Shown here: piece after piece, positions 1 to 6,913 of the stretch
Layout: the number at the start of each line of letters is the position of its first letter
Numbering within the stretch: position 1 is the first letter of the stretch
Assembly: GCF_000716335.1 (NCBI RefSeq)
Contig: NZ_KL591041.1
Coordinates: forward strand, 21,720 to 36,368
DNA: 14,649 bases
Direction: 5' to 3'
From: Streptomyces sp. NRRL S-118
Lineage (GTDB): Bacteria > Actinomycetota > Actinomycetes > Streptomycetales > Streptomycetaceae
Program-made: the position numbers and the translations under genes
Notes under the pieces: model-generated
What the model saw: only the letters and a program-made list of their open reading frames with translations
Databases searched by the model: none
What the model was told of the DNA's origin: nothing

Positions 1-1085
1 GCACAGGTGCTCCACACCCACGAAGTTGATCTCACGGAACGCGGGGGGAATCTGCTGCGCGGGCTCGATCGTCAGGTGCTCGGTGAAGCTGTTCTGCCCG
101 TCGAGCTGAACCATCCGCAGGAACATGAAGCGAGCAGTGGCCTGGATCGTGCCGTCCATGCGGATGTAGATCGGCACCGACCTGACATCGCACTCGGTGA
201 ACCGGGTAGCGAGGATGTTTTCGAAGTCGGTGTGACACCACTCCACCCCGGCCGTCGCCGCACCCGCGGCCTTCGCCCCGCTCCTGGGCGCCTTGCCCCT
301 GGCCACCGGCGTCGACGTGCCGAAGCACACCTGACGGCCGTCCGCATCCGCCTCGCTGCACTGCTCCACCGCCGACTTCGACGAGCGCGCAGACAGCGGC
401 GTACCGGCCGAGCCCAGCGGCTTCGTCTGATAGTAGTTCGGCGGCGTGTTCAGCGACGTCGGATCGGGCGCACTGTAGTCGGGCGTCGGCAGCGTCAGGT
501 CAACCGGCAGCTCGATACGGAACTTCGCCCACGGCGACCACGACGTTTCATACAGGGAGCCGTCGAACGCCGACGTGTGGAAGACATAGTTCGTGTTCAG
601 CGCCAGCTTGCCCACCGGCACATCCACCGTGACCGTCGACCCCGACGCCACGCAGGGGGAGACGATGACACCCCACTCGTTGTCGGCGATGCTCACCTTC
701 TTCAGCGGCTTGCCTGCCGCATCCGCGGTCCACACCTCAAACGTCAGCGTCGACCTGTCCCCGTCCGCATCGGTCACCTTGTTCTTGAGCTGGACCTTCT
801 GAGACGTCACCCGCTGGAACCCGCCAGGCGCAGCATTCCGCGACAGAGGCGCAGCCGTCGGACTCTTCCCCGACACCGGCCGCGCCCCCGCGACAGCCGC
901 ACGCGGGGCCTTCTCCGGCCCAGCAGCCGGCCGGGTCGAGGGGGCGGCGTTGGGGTGGGCTGCGCGGCCGGAGCCGTCTCGACCGCACCGGCCACACCGC
1001 CGGCACTGAACAGCAGCATGGCCGCCGTACCGACGGCTAACCGCGAGAGCGCGTGCTTCCTTCTGGTTATTAACCTTCCGAACAA
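1..1085 (-). pseudogene. Secreted protein, N-terminal part, frameshifted and cut by the window edge
   Basis: A TTG start at 1085 is preceded by AAGGGA with a 6-base spacer. It opens a signal peptide: a basic stretch (RLITRRKHALSR), a hydrophobic core (LAVGTAAMLLFSAGGVAGA) and an A-x-A-like end. At about 940-944 the coding strand has a run of five C; one added C would join this frame to the body frame, which is open to the window edge. The body shows a beta-rich region (VTDADGDRSTLTFEVWTAD, then NTNYVFHTSAFDGS) resembling an Ig or fibronectin-like fold, followed by a Cys-containing part (QCSEADADGRQVC, EWCHTDFENI, TRFTECDVR). The architecture recalls large secreted Streptomyces proteins, some ending in a NucA/NucB nuclease domain, but the diagnostic C-terminus lies outside the window, so function is not assigned. 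The break may be real, or a single-base sequence error. Confidence 0.65.
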
Positions 1086-1158
1086 GACATGTCCCTTCGG
1101 CCCTGCCCTCCCTCGAACCGGGGGCAGGACGTTGCTGGTATGTGTCGCGCCGCCCCCT

Positions 1159-1188
1159 TTCCTACGCGGCGTGATCACCACCAGGCAA
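1159..1188 (-). promoter_or_regulatory. Possible promoter of the secreted-protein gene
   Basis: Read on the minus strand, TTGCCT (1188-1183) and TAGGAA (1164-1159) are separated by 18 bp, about 75 bp upstream of the TTG start. The -35 is fair and the -10 lacks the final T. This is inference from spacing only. Confidence 0.22.
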
Positions 1189-1561
1189 CGCACTCAACCT
1201 GGGCGGTTCGTCTTTAACCGGAGCTAACGGAAGTGATCTGGCGCACGGTTGTACGAGGCAGCGTCAAGACCTTGCAAAGGTGTCCGCGCACCCGCACAAA
1301 TCCCGCACCAGCACTGCCATCGCCCGCGCCCGCGCGCCCACCCGCACAAGCTAGGGCCTGGCCCCCGACAGGGCCCGCCCCGCTCATGCGCTGCTTCGAC
1401 CCGGACATCGTCACCGCCACAGAGCAGCTGCTGAACGCCCTGTCGGACGGGAGGACAGCGCGCGTCTGGAGGCCGCCCTGGTTATCTCGGGTCCCCAGAA
1501 AGCATCAGGCACGTTGACCGAACTAAATCACATGTTCTCACAGGTCAGTTGGGGTTTCTGC

Positions 1562-1573
1562 TAGCTTCCCAGC
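1562..1573 (+). promoter_or_regulatory. Possible leaderless promoter of the recombinase
   Basis: TAGCTT at 1562-1567 fits an actinobacterial -10 box and lies six bases before the ATG at 1574. There is no Shine-Dalgarno sequence ahead of that ATG. Together these suggest a leaderless transcript starting at or next to the ATG. No good -35 is visible. Confidence 0.3.
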
Positions 1574-3256
1574 ATGTCCGGTGAACAGCGCCCCGGCAGG
1601 GATCTGAAGAACTTTGTGCTGCCTGAGTTAGGCCAGTTACTGGAGACGGGAGACCCCTGGGAGCCGTATCAGGTGCTGGACTCGTTCGGACGGCCGATCG
1701 AGCCTGTCGCCACGTACCTCAGAGACCTGATGGCAGCGGACAGTTCGCCGTTGACGCCACGCTCGTACGGGATGGATCTGCTGCGCTGGTGGCGCTACCT
1801 GTGGGCATTCGGCATCGAGTGGGACCGCGCGGTTCGAGAGGATGCCCGGGACTTCATGCTGTGGATGAAGCTGGCGGACAAGCCGGTACGTGTCCACTGG
1901 CGTCACCGCGGCAAGGACCCTGCTGAGATACCTCCGGCCCGGCATGACAGTCCGGCGCCGGGATCTCCGAACCCAGTGACGGGCAAGCCCACCGTCGGCA
2001 AGAAGTACGCGCCCACTACCCGGGCGCATTGCGAGACGGTGCTGCGGACCTTCTACGACTTCCCCCTGGAGCGCAACACCGGATCGCTGCTGGTCAATCC
2101 CTTCCCCCTGGTCCGCAGCCGGCGCTCGGCGCGAGCCAGCGCCCACCACAACCCAGAGAAGGAACACAACAAGCAGCGCACCGGCCTCTACCGGCCCAAG
2201 GTCCCCAAGCGGATCCCGCGCCGCATCCCCGACGATAAGTACACCGAGGTCTTCGCGGGTCTCCGCTCGCACCGTGACCGTGCCCTCCTGGCCTTCTGGG
2301 TCGCCACCGGCGCCCGCGCCGAGGAACTGCTCACGGCCAAGCAGGGCGATGCGGTCGTCGGCCAGCAGACCATCGGAGTGATCCGCAAGGGCACGCGCGC
2401 CTACCAGGAACTGCCCGCCACCCCCGACGCGTTCGTCTGGCTGCGGCTCTACCAGGAAGAATCCTGGAACAAGGGCGTGCCCCGCCGCCGTGCGCAGCCG
2501 CTGTGGTGGACTCTGCGCCGCCCCTGGCGGCCGTTGGGGTACGACGCGGCGCGCATGATGTTCAACCGCGCCAACGAGCTCCTGGGCGCCAACTGGACTC
2601 TTCACGACCTGCGGCACACTGCGACGTTCTTGATGCTCGACGATCCGAACATGCCGCCGGTCTACGTTCAGCACATCCTCGGCCATAAGCATCTGTCCAC
2701 CCTGGACATCTACAACCGGCCCACCAGGGACGACGTGATCTCAGCAGGGCTCGCGCACCACGCCCGCCAGGAGCACAAGCGCAACAACCCGCCTCCGGCC
2801 CCGCCCGCGCCGGCCTACAACCGGGACTCCCTCGACGTCCTCTTCGGCGGGCGGCCCAGGGTGACAACTACCACCGTCCCGCTCGTCACCCCGCCGGCCC
2901 TGACCGCGAAGAGCCTGGCCGGCAGCGAGATGGGTGCCCAGCTGCAGAGGTTTCCGCCACGTAGCCCGGGAACCGACTGGCCCACTACCCGGATCTTCCC
3001 GCGACGAGGTTCTCCACAGGCTGGGGCAGCCGCCGTTCAAGCGGCAAGGACTCCACCCACCAGATGCGGATGGTCGGTGCGCGCCTGCTGCTGCGATGGC
3101 TGGAGACCTTCGAGGGGAAGACCTGGCAGCAACGCTGGAACGCCAGCCCAGGCTCCGCCACCTCGGTCGGCTGGACCGAGGCACCCCTTGCCTGGGGGAT
3201 CGCCCGCGGCAGGAAGCCGCAGAAGGCAGGGCTCGGGTCCGGGCTACTGGCGCTGA
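1574..3256 (+). CDS. Tyrosine recombinase/integrase (Tn554-like first recombinase)
   Basis: This is a site-specific tyrosine recombinase that would cut and rejoin DNA through a covalent 3'-phosphotyrosine. The N-terminal SAM-like binding region spans roughly residues 40-215 (YGMDLLRWWRYLWAFG) and the catalytic core roughly 220-400. The catalytic set is complete: R248 (TGARAEELL), K272 (IRKGT), H344 and R347 (LHDLRH), H371 (ILGHKHL) and Y380 (LDIYNRP). Length and layout fit the first of the paired recombinases of Tn554-like actinobacterial elements. Homology-like sequence ends near residue 430. The open frame then continues into the second recombinase (GTG at 2861, in the same frame) and, after about position 3000, into out-of-frame low-complexity residues. 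The native protein probably ended near 2860, so the last 130 residues are likely a read-through tail. The core looks catalytically competent, but its partner is broken. Confidence 0.85.
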   Translation: MSGEQRPGRDLKNFVLPELGQLLETGDPWEPYQVLDSFGRPIEPVATYLRDLMAADSSPLTPRSYGMDLLRWWRYLWAFGIEWDRAVREDARDFMLWMKLADKPVRVHWRHRGKDPAEIPPARHDSPAPGSPNPVTGKPTVGKKYAPTTRAHCETVLRTFYDFPLERNTGSLLVNPFPLVRSRRSARASAHHNPEKEHNKQRTGLYRPKVPKRIPRRIPDDKYTEVFAGLRSHRDRALLAFWVATGARAEELLTAKQGDAVVGQQTIGVIRKGTRAYQELPATPDAFVWLRLYQEESWNKGVPRRRAQPLWWTLRRPWRPLGYDAARMMFNRANELLGANWTLHDLRHTATFLMLDDPNMPPVYVQHILGHKHLSTLDIYNRPTRDDVISAGLAHHARQEHKRNNPPPAPPAPAYNRDSLDVLFGGRPRVTTTTVPLVTPPALTAKSLAGSEMGAQLQRFPPRSPGTDWPTTRIFPRRGSPQAGAAAVQAARTPPTRCGWSVRACCCDGWRPSRGRPGSNAGTPAQAPPPRSAGPRHPLPGGSPAAGSRRRQGSGPGYWR

Positions 3257-3480
3257 TCTGCGCTGATGTCATCCGCCCGAGCATGGCGTGGCTCGCCAGC
3301 AGCCTGTCGCCCCACCTGCGCGAAGCCATCGAAGCCGCACGCGATCCCAGGGGATTTGCCGCACTGCGTAACGTCCGCATGCCCGGACAGCCGGACCAGC
3401 GGCGCACCTCGAAGGCGCTGAAGGCTCTGGCCCGCATCCTGACGGCAATCCTTCGTTATTCAGTGAGCTGGGGCCCCTGA
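2861..3480 (+). pseudogene. Second Tn554-like recombinase, N-terminal fragment with two frameshifts
   Basis: The remnant starts at a GTG inside the sequence GTGA, a typical stop/start overlap with the upstream recombinase. It moves through three frames: LQRFPPRSPGTDWPTTRIF up to about 2998, RDEVLHRLGQPPF up to about 3039, then SGKDSTHQMRMVGARLLLRW onward to TGA at 3480. Each shift corresponds to one extra base, in a CCC run (2998-3000) and an AA pair (3039-3040). The joined product of about 205 residues resembles the N-terminal DNA-binding part of the long second recombinase of these elements (LLLRWLETFEGKTWQQRW is characteristic). The catalytic domain is absent: the frame ends at 3480 with no R/H-x-x-R/Y motifs afterwards. 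The 3' part of the element was therefore lost as well. Confidence 0.7.
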
Positions 3481-3574
3481 GCGCTCGGGCGGCGAACGGC
3501 AGGACCTGAGTCCCGTTGGACTAGGAACAGGCGGCGCGTATCCGGCTACTGCACGAGGACCCGGAGCCAGGTAG

Positions 3575-3718
3575 ACGTGCCATACAAGGCGAACGTGCCT
3601 GAAGAACCCTTGGATACTTGCAAGCACGCCTAGTTCGGAGAAGGCATGTGAGGCATGTGTCTCTCAGCGCACCGTGCCTGACAGATGTCTACGGGTTGTT
3701 CAGGCACGTACGGCATGT
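3575..3718. repeat. Cluster of GGCAYGT heptamers on a 9-bp register
   Basis: Six copies of GGCACGT/GGCATGT occur within 144 bp: ACGTGCC at 3575-3581 and 3593-3599 (opposite orientation), GGCATGT at 3643-3649 and 3652-3658, GGCACGT at 3703-3709 and GGCATGT at 3712-3718. A near-match, CCGTGCC, lies at 3672-3678. Starts within each pair differ by 9 bp (18 bp for the first pair). The arrangement resembles iterons or multiple binding sites. It lies between the broken recombinase and the pentapeptide-type stub, so it may be a regulatory region of the latter or an arm-site region of the recombinase. No protein coding is evident here. Confidence 0.6.
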
Positions 3719-3810
3719 TCGCAACGTGGGAGCCGATCCGCGGCGCTGCCCGTCAGCGTCGAGCCTGAGCCGCTCCCGTCCCCAGCGCGTCCATACGGGC
3801 ACCTGACACC

Positions 3811-3823
3811 GGTGGAGCCGCCA
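3811..3823 (+). promoter_or_regulatory. Ribosome binding site of the truncated stub gene
   Basis: GGTGGAG ends six bases before the ATG at 3824. It gives the short frame a genuine-looking translation start and supports reading it as a real gene beginning. Confidence 0.45.
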
Positions 3824-3925
3824 ATGAGCACATCTGAACCGCCAACCTGGCCGCACTGCGCAAACGGTGCAGACCCTGCTGCCGATCCCGTTGGTTGGGA
3901 AGTGTCATCAAGTGATCCCCCGTGA
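3824..3925 (+). pseudogene. N-terminal stub resembling a Streptomyces pentapeptide-repeat protein
   Basis: The 33-codon frame starts at an ATG with a good ribosome binding site. It reads MSTSEPPTWPHCANGADPA and then ADPVGW, matching from memory the conserved start (WPHC-x-x-GADPA-x-DPVGC) of a family of Streptomyces pentapeptide-repeat proteins. Those continue for several hundred residues with a Cys/His-containing head and then the repeats. Here the similarity stops at the DPVG motif and the frame ends eight codons later, so nearly all of the protein is missing. The abrupt break suggests a deletion or insertion junction near 3895. The family call rests on a short motif. Confidence 0.45.
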
Positions 3926-4195
3926 TGCCACTGCCTGCCACTAACAAGTCTCACTGTCTGCCATCACAGCCACGAGGATTCGGGCAACTCAGAACAGCAC
4001 CAGCAAGGCTTCATTAATGGCACTTAAGTGACACGGGGCTATTGGCAGAAAGATGGCGCTTCACAGCGTTATGTGGCCTCGCCCCGAGAGGACCGCGCTC
4101 GCGTTTTAGCAGCGGCTGATCACCGCGCCCGAGATGCATCTGTTCTTTGCGCCGAGCCGGGACTAGGTCGAGTGGCTCCGGCCGGCGCAGCCGTG
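3926..4195. other. Lower-GC spacer with two adjacent AT-rich palindromes
   Basis: No gene is recognised. GC content is visibly lower than on either side, which suggests different ancestry. Two perfect palindromes, CATTAATG (4012-4019) and CACTTAAGTG (4021-4030), are separated by one base. No strong terminator for the converging serine hydrolase gene is seen. Confidence 0.4.
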
Positions 4196-5650
4196 CTACG
4201 CGACCTTGGGGCCGCAGCGCATCCCGATGTACACACACCCCGTGCCGTCCAGCATCTCGGAGAAGATCACGGGCATGTAGCCCTCACTGAACGCCGCGCC
4301 CACCCCCGTACCGGCGAAAACTGTCTCCGTCACCGGCACCAGATCGATCTCCAGGGCTTCGGAGAAGTCCTTCATGCCGTCGACGAACTCGTACACCATG
4401 TGCCCCGCACCGTCCCGCTCGGTCACGGTGATGACCACGCCCTCGCGCCGGTACGTGCCGACGAGCGGCGCGAAGTCGACCACGGGAGGCTTGGCCGGCG
4501 GGGCGAAGGTGTCCGGCATCGTCACCCCGGCCAGTTCGGCGAGGAGTTCCCGGTAGAGCGCAGCGTACAGCTCACGCGCACCGCCGCCGTTGGTGAGCAG
4601 CGCGACCGCGACGCCTGCCGACGGGACGACGCGCAGATAGCCGTACTGCCCGATGGAGGCGCCGTCATGGCCGTAGCCCTGGACGCCGTTCCAGTCGTAC
4701 AGGGTCCAGCCCAAACCCCAACCGTCCGCGCTGACCGACCACTTGTCGGGGGAGTCCACGACCCGGCGCTGCATGAGCGCGACGGTCTCCTCGGAGAGCA
4801 TCCGGGTACCGTCCTGTGCCACTCCGCCCGCGAGGTGCATCCGCGCGAGCCGCGCGAGGTCCCCGGCCGTGGCGATGACCCGGCCGTACGGGCCCGCCGA
4901 GCGCGGCATCAGGTCCCAGGACGGCGCCGGGTCCGGGTCCTGGCCCGGCTCGCCCAGGTGACCCATCGCTGCGCGGAACCGCAGAGCCTCCTCGGGCAGC
5001 GTCATCGTGTGGTCGAGGCCCAGCGGTGTGAGGAGCAGGTCCTTCAGTGCCTCGTCCCAGACCTTGCCGGTCAGCACCTCGATGATGCGGCCGAGCACGT
5101 TGTACCCGATGCTGCTGTACGAGAGCGCCTCGCCGGGCGGGCAGTCGAGTGCCACGCCCTTCGCGGCCTCGACGTACTTGGCGAGGCAATCGTCGCCGCG
5201 CCCGCTGTCATAGGTGAAGTCGCAGGTGAGGCCGCTGGTGTGGCTGAGCAGCTGGCGTGTGGTGATCGCCCTGGTCAACTCGGGGTCGGCGACCGAGAAC
5301 TCCGGCAGTACGTCCACGACCGGTGCGTCCAGGTCCAGTTGGCCCGAATCTGCGAGCTGCATGATCAGGGTGGCGGTGTAAACCTTGGCGATCGAGCCCA
5401 TCTGGAAGACCGAGTCGGTCGTCGCCTCCACGCCCGTTCCGCGGTGGAGCACACCGCTGGCCAGCTCGTGGACGGCCCCGTCGATGAGTATCGCCAGCGA
5501 CGCAGCCGGGACGTGATGCTTGGCGCGCAGCTCGTCGAGCCGGGCCTGCCAGTGGGCGAGGTCCAGCTTCCGGCCCGTCGATCCCCGGGTCCCCCACTGG
5601 CCCGTGGCGTTCCAGTTGCCCTGCTCGTCCCAGCTCACGTTCTTCGACAT
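4196..5650 (-). CDS. Beta-lactamase-family serine hydrolase
   Basis: The product is a class C beta-lactamase-like (Beta-lactamase superfamily, PF00144-type) serine hydrolase of 484 residues from the ATG at 5650, chosen because GGGGAG precedes it by a short spacer. The catalytic motifs are S86-I-A-K89 (QMGSIAKVYT), the Tyr motif Y178-S-S180 (in place of the more usual Y-x-N), and H328-D-G330 (GYGHDGASIG), the equivalent of KTG. The tail (PLVGTYRREGVVITVTERDG) is the beta-strand domain common to this group. No clear signal peptide is present, so a cytoplasmic esterase or peptidase-like role is more likely than antibiotic resistance; the substrate cannot be told. The gene is divergent from a TetR remnant and has palindromic operators over its promoter, so it was probably TetR-repressed. 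The frame is intact. Confidence 0.88.
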   Translation of the reverse strand: MSKNVSWDEQGNWNATGQWGTRGSTGRKLDLAHWQARLDELRAKHHVPAASLAILIDGAVHELASGVLHRGTGVEATTDSVFQMGSIAKVYTATLIMQLADSGQLDLDAPVVDVLPEFSVADPELTRAITTRQLLSHTSGLTCDFTYDSGRGDDCLAKYVEAAKGVALDCPPGEALSYSSIGYNVLGRIIEVLTGKVWDEALKDLLLTPLGLDHTMTLPEEALRFRAAMGHLGEPGQDPDPAPSWDLMPRSAGPYGRVIATAGDLARLARMHLAGGVAQDGTRMLSEETVALMQRRVVDSPDKWSVSADGWGLGWTLYDWNGVQGYGHDGASIGQYGYLRVVPSAGVAVALLTNGGGARELYAALYRELLAELAGVTMPDTFAPPAKPPVVDFAPLVGTYRREGVVITVTERDGAGHMVYEFVDGMKDFSEALEIDLVPVTETVFAGTGVGAAFSEGYMPVIFSEMLDGTGCVYIGMRCGPKVA

Positions 5651-5669
5651 GCCTGCTCCCCACTTTGAT

Positions 5670-5734
5670 GCGTACAGCGTTCCCTCGATGCGAACACTGT
5701 ACGCACACTGAAGCGCTGTACGCAATGTGCGTAC
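5670..5734. promoter_or_regulatory. TetR-type operators over the serine hydrolase promoter
   Basis: Two inverted repeats lie between the divergent genes. The first has arms GCGTACAGCGTTC (5670-5682) and GAACACTGTACGC (5692-5704), with one mismatch in 13. The second is GTACGCA-ATG-TGCGTAC (5718-5734), perfect. The half-site CTGTACGC also recurs as a direct repeat about 19 bp apart. On the minus strand, TTGCGT (5725-5720) and TACAGT (5701-5696), 18 bp apart, form a plausible promoter lying inside the operators, so bound repressor would block the serine hydrolase gene. Confidence 0.6.
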
Positions 5735-5739
5735 GGTGT

Positions 5740-6000
5740 GCGCTACTACTGATCGAGCTGGTCGTGGACGACGTCTACGGAGAGCTGGAGGTACCGGCCG
5801 TCGTCGACCGCGCCGAGTGGCGCGCGGCCGTCACCCGCAGCGCGGCCGAGCTGCGGGCGATGACCCTTCGTTACCCCTGGATCGCCCCTGAGCTGGGTCA
5901 GGTGGGCCCGTCCACATCGGCCCGAAGGCCACGCGGATGTCGTCCGGGTTGCTGGCGCAGTTCGAGGTGGCGGGCTTCACCGCGGGGCACGCGGCACGCC
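5740..6000 (+). pseudogene. TetR-family regulator remnant lacking the DNA-binding domain
   Basis: The conserved linker after the TetR helix-turn-helix and part of the ligand-binding domain (TetR_C type) remain: LIELVVDDVYGELEV, then WRAAVTRSAAELRAMTLRYP and WIAPELGQV. The frame breaks at the G-run 5904-5906; adding one G joins it to VHIGPKATRMSSGLLAQFE and VAGFTAGHAA. The roughly 55 residues of the HTH region are gone: the sequence directly upstream is the operator/promoter DNA, with no start and no ribosome binding site. The C-terminus also fades out near 6000. It cannot act as a repressor. Position and divergence mark it as the former regulator of the serine hydrolase gene. Confidence 0.7.
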
Positions 6001-6098
6001 ACACGCGCACCTGGCCGACGTGGCTGGCGGCGCGTAGGCGCGTACCAGCGCGTGCACCGCGCGATGATTTGTCCACGGGGTACCGCACTCCCCCGCCG

Positions 6099-6218
6099 GG
6101 TGGCGTCCACCGAGTGGGCTCCACTCTCCACCCGATGCCTCCACTGGGTGGCCTCCACCCGGTGGCGTCCACTCCCCCTCAGTGGTGCGCGCATCGCGTA
6201 CGGGAGTGGACACCACTC
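6099..6218. repeat. Five-copy cluster of GTGG-N3-CCAC palindromes
   Basis: Interrupted palindromes occur at 6099-6111 (GGTGG-CGT-CCACC), 6112-6126 (GAGTGG-GCT-CCACTC), 6146-6160 (GGGTGG-CCT-CCACCC), 6161-6173 (GGTGG-CGT-CCACT, one outer mismatch) and 6204-6218 (GAGTGG-ACA-CCACTC). Extra half-sites lie at 6127-6133, 6141-6144 and near 6222. Each unit keeps a 3-base centre while the outer bases covary (G..C or A..T), as expected for dimer binding sites or for selection on dyad symmetry. It follows the TetR remnant and lies about 125 bp upstream of the CbrC-family gene. Confidence 0.7.
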
Positions 6219-6342
6219 AGCGACTCCACTCCGGCGACGTGAGTTTGCCGCTTAACCTCTGATCTTCGCGTGAGCGGGTGCCGCATCGCGGAAAACGGAT
6301 ACCAGCCTCGCGGTGCCCGTTTCTGGTCGGGATGATGGTCTC

Positions 6343-6906
6343 GTGGCAGAGCCGACCTTTCGATACCACCCCGATCCCCTGGCCTCCGGGTCCGCGTTGC
6401 GCACCGACCATGTCTGCAGTGTCTGTGGCATGGAACGACAGATCCGCTATCAAGGGCCTGTCTACGGTCGGCAACCTGCTTCCCTCTGCCTTCACTGCAT
6501 CCGGTCCGGGGCAGCGTCGGTAGCCCTGAGCATCTCAGGCGGAGGCGGTGGGGACTCCGACATGGCTGCGGTGTTCAGCGATGCCGTTGACGTCCCCGAC
6601 GACGTGCCTCTGTCGGTCGTCGAAGAAATCACCCGACGCACTCCCGGCTTTGCGGGTTGGCAGCAGGAGGCCTGGCTGTACCACTGTGGCGACGGCGCGG
6701 CCTTTCTCGGCCCTGCCGGGTATCACGAGCTTGAGGCCTACCCAGAGGCCCTCGCCATGCTCCGTGAAGATCACCGGCGTTACGGCTGGCCGCCGGCAGA
6801 TACCGAGGAGTTCTTGCGGGGGCTGGACCGCACTGGCGAGCCGACCGCCTACCTGTTCCGCTGCTTGCGCTGCAACACGAGCCTGGCATCTTGGGACCTC
6901 GGCTGA
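6343..6906 (+). CDS. CbrC family protein (UPF0167)
   Basis: The 187-residue product matches the CbrC/UPF0167 family, named for an E. coli gene linked to colicin E2 tolerance and regulated by CreB; the biochemical role is unknown. The start is typical (FRYHPDPLASGS). Cys pairs that may bind zinc are C25/C28 (VCSVCGME), C49/C52 (LCLHCI) and C174/C177 (FRCLRCN), with C115 between them. GTG at 6343 is preferred over GTG at 6313 because family members begin just before the F-x-YHPDP motif. Oddities: the usual LCPWCIADG segment reads LCLHCIRSG, and a Gly-rich stretch (SISGGGGGDSD) follows it. The stop lies 7 bp from the 3' end of the converging transposase remnant. Confidence 0.8.
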   Translation: MAEPTFRYHPDPLASGSALRTDHVCSVCGMERQIRYQGPVYGRQPASLCLHCIRSGAASVALSISGGGGGDSDMAAVFSDAVDVPDDVPLSVVEEITRRTPGFAGWQQEAWLYHCGDGAAFLGPAGYHELEAYPEALAMLREDHRRYGWPPADTEEFLRGLDRTGEPTAYLFRCLRCNTSLASWDLG

Positions 6907-6913
6907 CAGCCGC

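Larger units (their letters stand above)
1086..1573. other. Intergenic region between divergent genes, no gene recognised
   Basis: The 488 bp between the secreted-protein gene and the recombinase hold no reading frame with a recognisable product. The best candidate is a 43-codon frame at 1386-1517 (+) starting MRCFDPDIVTATEQLL, with no clear ribosome binding site. The part near 1500-1560 has lower GC than its surroundings. Confidence 0.4.

Noticed and set aside
1397..3565. GACCCGGA octamers (1397 and 3558), identical to a known TraB recognition sequence of a Streptomyces plasmid
   Set aside because: Only isolated single copies, not the repeated array expected of a transfer locus, and the octamer is easily produced in GC-rich DNA.
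3618..3806. Plus-strand frame with RHVRHV repeats
   Set aside because: The residue repeats arise from the 9-bp heptamer spacing; start lacks a ribosome binding site and no family fits.
4028..5668. 546-codon open frame on the plus strand opposite the serine hydrolase
   Set aside because: It is the antisense shadow of the serine hydrolase gene: composition is His/Arg/Gly-rich without domains, whereas the minus frame has complete catalytic motifs.
6099..6218. The palindrome cluster as a CRISPR array
   Set aside because: Units are 13-15 bp, adjacent or irregularly spaced, with no uniform spacers and no cas genes.
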